The notes under the pieces: model-generated
What the model saw: the letters and a program-made list of their open reading frames with translations, nothing else
Databases searched by the model: none
What the model was told of the DNA's origin: nothing
In this document: piece by piece, positions 22,879 through 32,942 of the stretch
Layout: each line of letters begins with the position of its first letter
Position numbering within the stretch: the first letter of the stretch is position 1
Program-made: the position numbers and the translations under genes
From: a virus
DNA: 64,000 nucleotides
IMG/VR virus record: IMGVR_UViG_3300034418_004641
Span: 1-64,000 of that record
Strand: one strand, 5' to 3'

Positions 22879-25800
22879 TTATTTACAAATTTGGTTTTCT
22901 ACTTCTTTTTCTTCTGTCTCTCTATTAAAGAACTCATTAACAGGTTTTAAGGTTCCTGTTCTAGTGAACTCTCTATATCTAACTACCTGCTCAACATCTC
23001 TGCTGCTCTCAAAAATTCTAGATACAATCTCGGTTGCGTTTCCGTTAACAAGATGCGATGCTGCTATGTATGCCGTAGACATTTGCATGCCTTCCCCTAG
23101 CTCGTTTAAGATAGAATTAACATACTTCACATCACTTTGAACTTGTTCACTGCTTAAGAGTTGAGGAGTTAAGTCGGATACATTCACTTCAGACATGCTC
23201 CCCTTATCATTTTTAACTTTAATGACTTCGTTATTTAACGATATATCCTCTAAGGCCTTCTCACTCATTTCGACATCGTTAAATTCACTTAGGAAATCAA
23301 TTGAGTCGTTGAAAACCAGCTGAGAACCAGTTCCAAAGTCTAGTCCCTCTTGAGTAAGGACTATAGTTGATACGTTAAGGTCTAATCCAATCTCTCTCAA
23401 CTCTCTAGTAAATTCCATATAATTACGTAGAACTTGAGTAGCTGTTTCTTCTTCTACCGTTCTATCAATAAAGTTACCTATAGAGCCTAATAGTCCTAAC
23501 ATTTGGTCTTTAGTCATGTTTTCCATAACATCTGTTCCTGACAAATATAATGATTGTTCAGCAAAAAAGTCCTCAATTATTCTTCTTGGTATGCCTAATG
23601 CTTGTCTTAACAGCGCAGGAGTCATATTTGACACATCCATTCTTTCTAGTCTTTGTATTTGATTGTCAAATACAGCAGCATTCTGACCAAGAACCTCTCT
23701 TAATGTGGCTGACCTTTGCTCTCCAATCAAAATATCTGCTTGTGTAGCGTATGCCCATATAGAAGCATATGCTGCTACCGTAAGGTTTTGCCTGTAAGCA
23801 TCAACTCTTTCTGCACTTAGTCCCGCCTGTAACATTAATTCTTCTAAATTATTTGGAAGGGGTTGACCCTCTTTCACTAAGGTAGTATATTTTTCAACTA
23901 TTAATGCCAAATCATCAAACATATTTATATCTAATGTGTACATAACTTGAGCAGAGTACTGTAATCCAAATTTATCAAGTGTTTGATATGTGGTACTATA
24001 AGTAGCCATACGTTCTGCAACCTCCTTGATTCTTTCTTTATGCACTATCATAGTGGCGTTTTCTCTTGGAGATAGTTGAATACCTTGTGATAATTTTTCT
24101 AGGAGTTGCATGATTTCCGCATCTGTAGGAGGATTCTCCTCCACATCTTGTCTATCTAGTTCTAATTCTGATGCTGCTAAGGTGCCATCTGATATAGAAA
24201 CAACGATAGGGTTGTATCCTTCTTTAGACAACGTAATAGTGTCTTCCTCCTCATTCCTTGACAATACAGTGTATGTTGTACCATCAGGCATTGTAAATAC
24301 ATCTCCTTCTTGTCCATATTGAACAATGTAAGCCTGTTTAGCTGCAACAGTTTCTTGAACATCTACGGCATCTAATCTTGCTTGTCTAGAATCGTCTCTT
24401 TTTAGAAGTTCATCTAAAGATATCGCTTGGGCAGCAGCACCTCTCTCTTGAAGAAGAGTTTTATATGCAAGAAGTATTTCTAGTTTTGTATTGACATCTG
24501 CATCAAAGAAGTTGTTTTCATTCACAATTTGCACAAATCTCTGTTGTACCTCTTCTACCGTAGCAGAATCATGTAAATCAAAGATTTCGTAAGGACTTAA
24601 AGGGGTTTCTCTTTCAGAATTAGACAACTCCTCATTAAGAGCCTCTATCTCTTCCTCATTCTCTATTGCAGCTACCTCCTCAAGTATTTCCTCATTAGTT
24701 AAAGGTTCTTGATTCAATGCTTCTACTGCACCCTCTGCAGCTGCTAAATCATTTGCATTATTATCAAATTCTTGTTCTAGCTTCTGAATCTCTTGGTTCT
24801 CTTGAGAATTTTTGATTTCCAAAGCTTGCTTCGCTAACTTTAACTCTTTGAGTCTCTTATCTATCTGTCTAACTAAGTCTTTTCCGTTTCTTTTACTTAA
24901 CTCAAGATTCCTTTTCTTGTGTGTATCAGTAAAGAAGTCAGCAATATTTGTGGGACCTTGAAGTGCTTTTAGTTTTTTAGCTACTTCTTTTACGCTTACG
25001 CTTTGCTCGAAAATATCGTTAACCCTTCTAATTAATCCAGACTCAGTATTTTCTAAGCTATCTATTTCTTCTTGAATTTCCTCAAGAGTGACTTCTTTGT
25101 TTGCTCTTTTCTCTACAGCCTTCAAAGCTTTTTCCTGCTCCTCTGATACACTAGCCGCTTGTTTTTTCTTATCAGCTAATTCTTTAGAAATTTGCTCTTG
25201 CCTCTCGTTGAGTCTTGCAACACGTTCTGTATTCTTTTCTTCAGTGACTTTTTGTTGCTCTTCGAGGGTGAGACCTTCTTGAGTGTTTAGATTTTTTTGA
25301 GTATTAAGTGCCTCTCTTTCTTTCTTAAGAGTTGAAAGTTTTTTACGTGCTTCACTTAGTTGTTGTTCAGCCTGTAACATTCTCTCTATAGCAGCAGAAT
25401 TGTTCTTTGCTACTTGTCTGTTTTTAGGTGTGCCTTCTACTGAACCTGTTACGGTGTCTTCCACTACCTTAGCAACAGCACCCCTCTCACCTTCAGGTAC
25501 CGACTCAAGAGCTTCTAGTCTTTCTTGTTCTAACTCTGCTACCTTCTGGGATGTTTCCTTGAACTCTTTATTAGCTTTGGCTAACTCTTCATTAACTTGA
25601 TTTAACTCTTCTTGGAGTGTATCATTTTTAACATCAATAGCTTCGCTACCTTCTTTTGCATTCTTTATAGCTTTATTCTTACTAGAAGGTCGTACCTCAG
25701 AAGCGTTTGAGTTATCAGCCTTTGCCTGTGCAACAGCGTTATTTTCAATTTCTTTCTCTATATTTGCAAGCTCTGCTTGTAGCTGATTTACTCGGTCTGA

Positions 25801-28800
25801 CTTAGCTGCAATTTGTTCAGCAGTCACTCTAGGTTCAGCTTTTTTGACAGCAGGTTTTGCTTTTGATTTTACTAGATTATCGGCAACAGCAGAAAGGTCA
25901 GGGAATAATTCTTTAATTTTCTTTTTGTTATCGTTTAATCTTTCAGCAAATTCACCGTTTCTTTTTTGCTCTTTAGACTTTTCTTTTAATTTTACAGTTA
26001 AGTCATCAAGGGCTTTCTTTTGTTTAGCGGTAGGAGATTTTCGATTGGCAAACCTTTTGTCTGCTATCTCCTGTTCCCTTGTAGCAGGGTCCATCTCATC
26101 AATAAGCTTATTTACTTCTGATAATCTTTTCTTTTCTGCAGCTGTTTTTTCTCTTATTTTTTCTAATCTAAGTCGCTCCTTGACTAGTTGAAGTTGTATG
26201 ATATGAGCTGCAGGATAATTGATTTTATATGTTTGAACAGCAATCGCCTCTTTTAGGCCTGCTATCTCTTTTTCAAGAATTTTTGCATCTGCACTACCTG
26301 GGTCTTCGGCAGCTAATTGTCCTTGCTTTATTTCTAATGTTTGTTGCTTAGTAAGACCAGTCTCTGGGTCCTTCTTTTCTAACGCAAGTTTTGCTTGCTC
26401 TACAACTTCTTGTTCTTGTGCAGTAGGGACGTTTGCTTCAGGAGTTATTTCTTCTACTTCCTGACTAGCCATTAACTCATTAAACTCACTCGCAGAAAGG
26501 TCAGCGATTGGTATTCCAGCAGCATCTAACTCACTAGCATTATATATGACTGTCCCATCTGGGTAGAACTCTCCGAAAACTCTATATTGTTTACCGTTTA
26601 TTTCTAATGTTCGTACGGTGTTTTTTAGGTGTGCTGGTTTATTACCTATTCTAAGTGAGATACCCCTTGCCCTTGCCTCAGCAATAGCTTCATCCCCTAC
26701 ATATTCTCTGGTAGTTTCCCTTCCATTTTCATCAGTAATTGTTTCAATTCCTACAGTAATAGAAGGTCTAAAGCCACCATATTCAATTTCGTTAATTTCA
26801 AGTCCCGTGCGGAAACTTAAACTACTAAGGCTATCTTCTAATTCTTTTATAGCTGCATCTGTTTCTTCTTGAGTAACCGTTCTAGTCTTAGGAGATTCTT
26901 TTTGTTGTTTCTTCTGTTGTTCTTCGAGGGCAGCAAGTCTGTCTTGTTCTCTTTTTAATTCTGCTTTCTTTTCAGCGTGTTCAGTATTTTTCTTTGTACC
27001 TACTCTAAGAGTATAATTAGGTTTACCTGTATTGCTACCTGTACCACTTACTAGGTTACCACCCTTAGTTACAGCAGGTCTGTTGACTTTCTTAACTACA
27101 ACAACACCTTCAGGAAGAGTATCATCCTCTTCTAACTTTGTAACTGCTTCTGTTTTGGTAGGCACTTTATCTAATACCTCTCCTTCGATTTTAGTCTCTA
27201 TACTATAGCCCCCGTTTTTAAGTCCTGCTTTGGCATTATCTAGTATTTTTTGCTCATCTTCATTTAACTGAAGACCTCCTTCTACTAGTCTTTCTATTTT
27301 AACTATCTCTGCTGCCGCTTGCACTGCACTTCTATCTATAACTTCTGCTGGCTTAGTTATTCTTCGTAGTCTGGCTAACGCCTCATCAGCTTGCTTTCTT
27401 GCTGAAGTTTGAGGAGCATTTTTAGGTCTTGCAGCTGAATTAGTTTCTTTGTAAGGAGCGAAGTCCTCTATCTTAGCTAATGGGAATTCTATCGGTCCAT
27501 CAGGGCCTTCTCCTTTGAAAGTATCTGTTTCATTATCTATAGATGCACCTGTAACAGGAACAGGCTTACCACCTACAGGCACCACAGTTACGTTACCTTT
27601 CTGTTGAGTTTCTCCAAATTTATCGGATACAGTCTCTGATTTGTTAGTCTCATTGGTATTAGAAGAGAATGATTTACCATCTACAAATATCTGAGTTGAT
27701 ATGATAGGCTGTCCTGTAGAGCCGTCTAAATTTGTAGAAAGTTCTTGTTTAAACGCCTCAGACTTTAAATCATTTTGATTATAGGTCATAGGCGACACAA
27801 CAGGATTACCTGCACTATCAAACATAGGAGTGACTGCTTGTACAGTGAGTGTCTGTTGTGTAGCGTTGTCTGTTACTTTTATATATACTGCACCTTTTCT
27901 AAAAGGTGAATTTTCTCTGTTGGCCTCCTTATTTCCTATCTTTTTGCCATTAGCATCAACGGCTGTGTAAGGGTCCTCACCTACAAAGTATTCTACAGTA
28001 ACATTAGCACCGCTGTCAGCTAGGTCTTGTTCAAACTGTTCAAGACCTACAAAAACGGTGTTTGTTTGTCCTGTTTGGTCTTGTGCTGGGTTACGTTTAC
28101 CAGCTCTTTTAACAAAATTTTGGCTCACTTCAACTTTACCTGCCAAGTAGCCTGTTGTTCTTTTGCCTACTTTGGAAACTACGGAGTCGATAGCTTTTTT
28201 GCTTTTACCCCCAAACACTTTAGCTCTTAGCTGTTCAGCTCTTTGGAATCTTTCTACTTCATACGTACTATTTTTCTCAGAACCTGGTATAAGACCTACT
28301 ACATGCCCATCGCTTACTATCTCTATAGCCATATTGGCAAATACATCTCTCTGGGTTATTTCGCCTCTTTGATATTGCTCAATGAGGTTTTGATTGTATT
28401 CGTTATTAGGGATACGTAATTGTACTTCATCACCTATTCTAAGTTGCCCGAGTCTTTGTTTAGACTGTTCTGTGAATTGCCCTTCGTTAAAATTAGAACC
28501 AAATATCTTACCATTAGCACTTCCCTCCCTGATTAAACCAGTATAAGCATCTCTATATAAGCTATACTTTTGCTCAATTGCTTGTAGAAACGGCCTTGTG
28601 TTTAGACCTCTATTAATAATGATAAGTCTATTCTTGCTGTCTCTTATTACTACAGTTTCACCTGCTTCTAGTTTTTTATTTATTCTATTTGACAGTCTTG
28701 TGATGTCTCTATCTGTAGCGTTTTTAGGTAATTTGTCTTTACCATTCTCTGACAAGTCTATTAGAATCTCAGACTCAGGGATAAGTGAATCGTTTAGTTT

Positions 28801-31800
28801 TATAACAGCAATACTTACATTACCTTGAGTTTTGCCTTTTTCTCTCAATCCTCCAAATAGTTTTTGGAGGTTGCTGCTGGCTGAGTTTGATAAAAATCCT
28901 GTTAGATTTTGACCGTAGTAAAGAGACATGATGGCATAATCAAATACCAAACCAAGGACTCCTCTAGAAGATTCGGTTTGTGGTCTTGATAAACGAGTAG
29001 CATCATTGTCTACCTCATTTTGAGTTTTTGGGCCTGAATTTTCTGCATTTTTAAATCTAGCTGCTAACTTATCATCCCGTTCTACTCTCTCCTGCTCAGT
29101 AAGAGGAGTCTCGGTGTCTATCTTTTCTTTAATAGATTTTTCTTCTGCTCCTTCAGCTTTTTCTTCCTCTTTGGACATATAATTAGCAGCAATGGTTTCT
29201 TTTTCGTCTTGTATTTTTTCTTGTGCTGCTTTTTGTCCTTCAGGATTGTTATTTTCCGCTGCGTTTTTTTCTATTTTTTCTTGAGTTTCAAGCTCTTTGA
29301 AGTTCTCTTTATTACCTATACCTTTAGCTACAACTACTTTACCCTTTTGTTTTACCTCGGGGTCTGCGTTTTCTTCGGTTTGATAGGATACTTTGGGTTG
29401 CTTAACCTCTTTAACTACAGACATTCCCTCTGGTAAGTCTTCAGTTACAACCTCTTCTACATCATAACTGTTGTCCATCTCCTCCGTCATAACCTGTCCT
29501 ACAGTAGGAGCTTCAACTGAATAACCTTGATTTTCTATTTCCAATCGTCTAGCAACTAAATTGGCTAATTGTTCTTTGCTTAATATAACTTCACCTGTGG
29601 ATGCTGCTTTAATTAAATCTTGTATAGCTGATAACTCTGTTACTAAGTCACCTTTTTTGTTAGCTTCAGCAATAGCATTTTGCTTTTCTTCAACTTTTTT
29701 AATTTCAGGTAAATACTGCGTATCAGCCTTTATTGCTTTATTTAAATCAGACTGTTTTTGCTTTAACTCAGCAACCTTCTCTTTAGCTTTAGCCTGCTTT
29801 TCTTTAGCCTCTTTTAATTTAGCGGCATCCTTCTTTTTCTTTTTATTCTCAGCCTCTACTGCTTTTGTAGCTTGGTTTAGTTCAGTCTGAGCTTCCTTAA
29901 TGTCCTTCTTTGTTTTTGCAAGAGCCTCTTGGTTCTTTTTTAAAGCAGACTCTGTCTGTGCGACAGTTTTACCACCTCCTCTACGGACAACGTCAGCGGC
30001 TTGTTGCTTCTTCTCTGCTCTTTTAATTCTATCTCTTAAAGGCTTTTCTCTTTTCTGTGCAGCCTCTACTGCTTTAGGGTCTTGCTTAGACTGAGCAATA
30101 GCGTTAGCTCTTTTCTTAAATGCTTCTTTGTAAGGGGCAGCTTTTTCTTTGACTTGTATTGGTAAAGAATCTAAGGCTGCATCTTGTGCTTCTTCTAAAG
30201 TATCGTACTTCTTTTTATTTACTACGTATTTACCTGTAAAACGATTTTGCTTTATGGAAGCTAGTTTAGATAGAACTAAATCTATGTCTTGAGGAGAAAA
30301 CTGTGCATCACCTGTAGCTTCGTCAAACTCTTGCTCTGTCATGCTATCAGCATTTGCCAAGTCAGTGTCTACACCCCTAACCATTCTGTTACCAGCCTTA
30401 GCTTTTTTAAGAGCGTTTTTTGCTTGGGCAATCTCACGAGCCTCAACAAATTTCGATGCGTATGCTTCACGAGCTTTAGGGTCTGTCAATACGTTTTGGA
30501 AGAAGGTGATGTTTTGGTTTTCTGCGTTAATTTTTAAAAGGTCTTTAGCCTTTTGCCTGAAAGATTCATTAACAGCAGAAGGAGCTACCTTTTGCATCTG
30601 ATTTAAGATGGTCGTTATAGCCTCCGCAGAATCATAGTTATCTGATATATTACCATTCTTATCAAATACCTGCTTGTTTATTGCATTGAGAGCAAACAAG
30701 TATTGTTCTTGTTTATCAATTGTTTCCTGTAAAGCTTTCTTTTCAGCTTCATTTGTAGAATTCTTAAGAATCTCTTTGTTTGTCTCTAAAGAATTATACA
30801 CACTGCTTATAGCGGCTGGAAGCTTTGTTGGGTCCATGAGGACCTCAAACATCTCATTTATCTTAAATGTTTTATCTGCATCTTTACCGTCTTCGCTCTC
30901 AGCAAGTTCCTTAGCTAAGTCATTTCTTAGGTTTTCTACCCTTGCCTGCCCATCTCTAAGTTTAGTTCCTGAAGCTGCGAGAAAATGTGCTGCGTTATAT
31001 GTAGCACTGTACTCATTTGGGTCAGTCATTTCGTTTATCCCAAAGGCACTCGTGTACATATCCATGTCCTTGGAGTACTGCTCATACTGTTGTTGGAGTT
31101 CTAACTTGGTCTCCTCTATAGTTTTACCATTAAGAAGAAGTTCCACACCTTCGGGGTTTTCTTCTTGCATTATCTCTACTTGCTCCATTAAATCATTAAC
31201 GAAGTCTTTACCTTTACCTGACCTATGCATAGTCATGAAAAGAGAAGCTCTTGCTTGATTTTTTAAATCTTTTACTCTTTTAGTGTCTCCTTCTTGTTCT
31301 GCCTTTAATATCTCTGCTTGTATTTGTGTTTGTGTCGCACCATTGATATTATCAGCACTAAACATTGTGGCTTGTATGAAATCATCCATAGCTGCATTCA
31401 TTGCAGCAGCTGTCTCTCTATTTTGTTGAAGTTGGCTTTTCCCCCCAGTGACCATAGTCTTAACTGCTCCAAATCCACCAAAACCAAGACCCATAAGACC
31501 CCCTGCTACAAATTCATCCCAACCTTTACCAGAGCCCATTGACTCTTTCGCAGCGTTACCAATAACTGATATTTGTTCCATAAGGGTGTCTGCATACTCA
31601 CCGTTAACAGGGTCATACATACTAGAAGCTGCTTCTCCCCCAATACCCTGAGCCATTTCCTCAAAACCTTCTGAGCCTGCTAGTTTAGCTACTTTACCAG
31701 TGAGTCTTGCCGTTCCGAATGCGAACCCTCCGAGCCTTTTTCCCATCGTTTTTTGCATCCCTTCTTTAACCACATCTCCCAAAGCTTTATACTTACCTCC

Positions 31801-32937
31801 TCTAAAGAGTGTTTTTGGTATAAATCCTGTTCCAAATTTAAAAGGGATTGCTGGCCTAATAATATTAGGTAGAACTATGAGATTAGACATTGTGAGTAAA
31901 GGCATATTGTATGTAAACAAAAAATCACCTCCCTCTTCTATTTTCTCGTATGCTTCTGCTAATTCTTCGTTAGAAGGTAATTCACCTCCGTTTTCAGCCA
32001 TGTAGTCTCTAATATAATTTTCTTTAGACTCAGCCATCCACATACCCGCCTCCATTGAAGCTTCATAAGATGCTAGATTCGCCATTCTAGCTGTGTAAAG
32101 TGCTCCCTTGCCTAAAGCTTTTGCACCTCTTGCTACATTTTTTGTTGCGGCTAAGGCTTTTGTTGTTTTAAGAAAATCACCTCCACTAGAGAACATTGTC
32201 TTAAAAGCCTTCCTTAATCTATTGAGATTTTTACCTGTTCTTACAGCCGCAGCAGGAGCTGCTGCCCCACCTGTGAATGAAGTTAAAGCCCCTAATGCAA
32301 GTTCTTCAGCCGCCACAGTGGCTAGTGTACCAAGAGTAAAACCTGATGATGCACCTAATTGTGCCCATCTTCTTCCTGGGTCAGCTCCCCCTGGCATATA
32401 CTTCATAAATGAGCTTGCTATACTTGGGTCAGCCTTAGCATCTTCAAGCCTCATTTCTCTAGATGTATAAATAGGATATAAAACTTCTTCAGCTGCCATA
32501 CGCTCCCCTGCCTTCTTACCTGCATCGCTAACTATAAGACCTCCTAAATCACGGCCAAGGACGTTTCCTATATTTTCACTTGTATTTTTAAAACCACCTG
32601 CAAAGGACCCCCAGAATCCATCCCAAGCTCTTTTACGCATATTTCTTCTGACTTCCTCGGAAGTTTGAATTTCAGCCCATTGGTCCTCACTCCAATAAGG
32701 TCTATAATTTGGGTATCGAGATGCCCACATATTTTCACCTACTGGCTTATAATGTTCAAAAGGGTCTATAAAGTGCGTATTCCTTATAAGGTCAGCATTA
32801 TAAGTAGACTTATCTACTTTAGTTATACCAGTGTTATAAGCGGCAGAAGAAGGCCTTGATTGCTGTTTTACCTCTTGTGGAGTAATGTTAGCAGTTCTTT
32901 GACCTAATTTAAATTTTGGTGAAGAATCAGCAGCCAT
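22879..32937 (-). CDS. Giant virion/ejection protein (3352 aa) with coiled coils and J-like segment
   Basis: The largest gene here, about 10 kb. Residues ~195-240, 340-365 and 475-500 are Ala/Gly-rich hydrophobic stretches that could insert in a membrane. Long charged coiled coils follow (about residues 950-1080 and 2250-2760). Two ~85-residue segments (about 1100-1186 and 1870-1958) resemble each other, both containing GYS[I/V]E and LPEG-x-x-VVK-x-V-x-x-P-x-V. Residues ~2779-2833 (SPYEIFDLHDSATVEEVQQRF...LLAYKTLLQ) look like a DnaJ domain without the HPD loop. No enzymatic motif was seen. It is flanked by other giant genes with gaps of 5-6 nt, so all are made together, and probably forms part of an ejection apparatus. 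Confidence 0.65.
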   Translation of the reverse strand: MAADSSPKFKLGQRTANITPQEVKQQSRPSSAAYNTGITKVDKSTYNADLIRNTHFIDPFEHYKPVGENMWASRYPNYRPYWSEDQWAEIQTSEEVRRNMRKRAWDGFWGSFAGGFKNTSENIGNVLGRDLGGLIVSDAGKKAGERMAAEEVLYPIYTSREMRLEDAKADPSIASSFMKYMPGGADPGRRWAQLGASSGFTLGTLATVAAEELALGALTSFTGGAAAPAAAVRTGKNLNRLRKAFKTMFSSGGDFLKTTKALAATKNVARGAKALGKGALYTARMANLASYEASMEAGMWMAESKENYIRDYMAENGGELPSNEELAEAYEKIEEGGDFLFTYNMPLLTMSNLIVLPNIIRPAIPFKFGTGFIPKTLFRGGKYKALGDVVKEGMQKTMGKRLGGFAFGTARLTGKVAKLAGSEGFEEMAQGIGGEAASSMYDPVNGEYADTLMEQISVIGNAAKESMGSGKGWDEFVAGGLMGLGFGGFGAVKTMVTGGKSQLQQNRETAAAMNAAMDDFIQATMFSADNINGATQTQIQAEILKAEQEGDTKRVKDLKNQARASLFMTMHRSGKGKDFVNDLMEQVEIMQEENPEGVELLLNGKTIEETKLELQQQYEQYSKDMDMYTSAFGINEMTDPNEYSATYNAAHFLAASGTKLRDGQARVENLRNDLAKELAESEDGKDADKTFKINEMFEVLMDPTKLPAAISSVYNSLETNKEILKNSTNEAEKKALQETIDKQEQYLFALNAINKQVFDKNGNISDNYDSAEAITTILNQMQKVAPSAVNESFRQKAKDLLKINAENQNITFFQNVLTDPKAREAYASKFVEAREIAQAKNALKKAKAGNRMVRGVDTDLANADSMTEQEFDEATGDAQFSPQDIDLVLSKLASIKQNRFTGKYVVNKKKYDTLEEAQDAALDSLPIQVKEKAAPYKEAFKKRANAIAQSKQDPKAVEAAQKREKPLRDRIKRAEKKQQAADVVRRGGGKTVAQTESALKKNQEALAKTKKDIKEAQTELNQATKAVEAENKKKKKDAAKLKEAKEKQAKAKEKVAELKQKQSDLNKAIKADTQYLPEIKKVEEKQNAIAEANKKGDLVTELSAIQDLIKAASTGEVILSKEQLANLVARRLEIENQGYSVEAPTVGQVMTEEMDNSYDVEEVVTEDLPEGMSVVKEVKQPKVSYQTEENADPEVKQKGKVVVAKGIGNKENFKELETQEKIEKNAAENNNPEGQKAAQEKIQDEKETIAANYMSKEEEKAEGAEEKSIKEKIDTETPLTEQERVERDDKLAARFKNAENSGPKTQNEVDNDATRLSRPQTESSRGVLGLVFDYAIMSLYYGQNLTGFLSNSASSNLQKLFGGLREKGKTQGNVSIAVIKLNDSLIPESEILIDLSENGKDKLPKNATDRDITRLSNRINKKLEAGETVVIRDSKNRLIIINRGLNTRPFLQAIEQKYSLYRDAYTGLIREGSANGKIFGSNFNEGQFTEQSKQRLGQLRIGDEVQLRIPNNEYNQNLIEQYQRGEITQRDVFANMAIEIVSDGHVVGLIPGSEKNSTYEVERFQRAEQLRAKVFGGKSKKAIDSVVSKVGKRTTGYLAGKVEVSQNFVKRAGKRNPAQDQTGQTNTVFVGLEQFEQDLADSGANVTVEYFVGEDPYTAVDANGKKIGNKEANRENSPFRKGAVYIKVTDNATQQTLTVQAVTPMFDSAGNPVVSPMTYNQNDLKSEAFKQELSTNLDGSTGQPIISTQIFVDGKSFSSNTNETNKSETVSDKFGETQQKGNVTVVPVGGKPVPVTGASIDNETDTFKGEGPDGPIEFPLAKIEDFAPYKETNSAARPKNAPQTSARKQADEALARLRRITKPAEVIDRSAVQAAAEIVKIERLVEGGLQLNEDEQKILDNAKAGLKNGGYSIETKIEGEVLDKVPTKTEAVTKLEEDDTLPEGVVVVKKVNRPAVTKGGNLVSGTGSNTGKPNYTLRVGTKKNTEHAEKKAELKREQDRLAALEEQQKKQQKESPKTRTVTQEETDAAIKELEDSLSSLSFRTGLEINEIEYGGFRPSITVGIETITDENGRETTREYVGDEAIAEARARGISLRIGNKPAHLKNTVRTLEINGKQYRVFGEFYPDGTVIYNASELDAAGIPIADLSASEFNELMASQEVEEITPEANVPTAQEQEVVEQAKLALEKKDPETGLTKQQTLEIKQGQLAAEDPGSADAKILEKEIAGLKEAIAVQTYKINYPAAHIIQLQLVKERLRLEKIREKTAAEKKRLSEVNKLIDEMDPATREQEIADKRFANRKSPTAKQKKALDDLTVKLKEKSKEQKRNGEFAERLNDNKKKIKELFPDLSAVADNLVKSKAKPAVKKAEPRVTAEQIAAKSDRVNQLQAELANIEKEIENNAVAQAKADNSNASEVRPSSKNKAIKNAKEGSEAIDVKNDTLQEELNQVNEELAKANKEFKETSQKVAELEQERLEALESVPEGERGAVAKVVEDTVTGSVEGTPKNRQVAKNNSAAIERMLQAEQQLSEARKKLSTLKKEREALNTQKNLNTQEGLTLEEQQKVTEEKNTERVARLNERQEQISKELADKKKQAASVSEEQEKALKAVEKRANKEVTLEEIQEEIDSLENTESGLIRRVNDIFEQSVSVKEVAKKLKALQGPTNIADFFTDTHKKRNLELSKRNGKDLVRQIDKRLKELKLAKQALEIKNSQENQEIQKLEQEFDNNANDLAAAEGAVEALNQEPLTNEEILEEVAAIENEEEIEALNEELSNSERETPLSPYEIFDLHDSATVEEVQQRFVQIVNENNFFDADVNTKLEILLAYKTLLQERGAAAQAISLDELLKRDDSRQARLDAVDVQETVAAKQAYIVQYGQEGDVFTMPDGTTYTVLSRNEEEDTITLSKEGYNPIVVSISDGTLAASELELDRQDVEENPPTDAEIMQLLEKLSQGIQLSPRENATMIVHKERIKEVAERMATYSTTYQTLDKFGLQYSAQVMYTLDINMFDDLALIVEKYTTLVKEGQPLPNNLEELMLQAGLSAERVDAYRQNLTVAAYASIWAYATQADILIGEQRSATLREVLGQNAAVFDNQIQRLERMDVSNMTPALLRQALGIPRRIIEDFFAEQSLYLSGTDVMENMTKDQMLGLLGSIGNFIDRTVEEETATQVLRNYMEFTRELREIGLDLNVSTIVLTQEGLDFGTGSQLVFNDSIDFLSEFNDVEMSEKALEDISLNNEVIKVKNDKGSMSEVNVSDLTPQLLSSEQVQSDVKYVNSILNELGEGMQMSTAYIAASHLVNGNATEIVSRIFESSRDVEQVVRYREFTRTGTLKPVNEFFNRETEEKEVENQICK
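27065..27330 (-). repeat. Internal repeat B of the 3352-aa protein
   Basis: Encodes ~88 residues with GYSIE, LPEGVVVVKKV and RPAVT, matching 29380-29640 at spaced conserved positions. Boundaries approximate. Confidence 0.6.
29380..29640 (-). repeat. Internal repeat A of the 3352-aa protein
   Basis: Encodes ~87 residues with GYSVE, LPEGMSVVKEV and QPKVS, matching 27065-27330. Boundaries approximate. Confidence 0.6.
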
Positions 32938-32942
32938 ATTAA

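Noticed and set aside
22881-22897. TTTACAAATTTGGTTTT as a further copy of the promoter motif
   Set aside because: It lies in the end of the 3352-aa coding sequence, points to no gene and has no -7 element at the right spacing.
32108-32470. 120-aa and other + strand frames inside the 3352-aa gene
   Set aside because: They mirror Ala/Lys-rich coding sequence and have no neighbouring start signals or recognisable domains.
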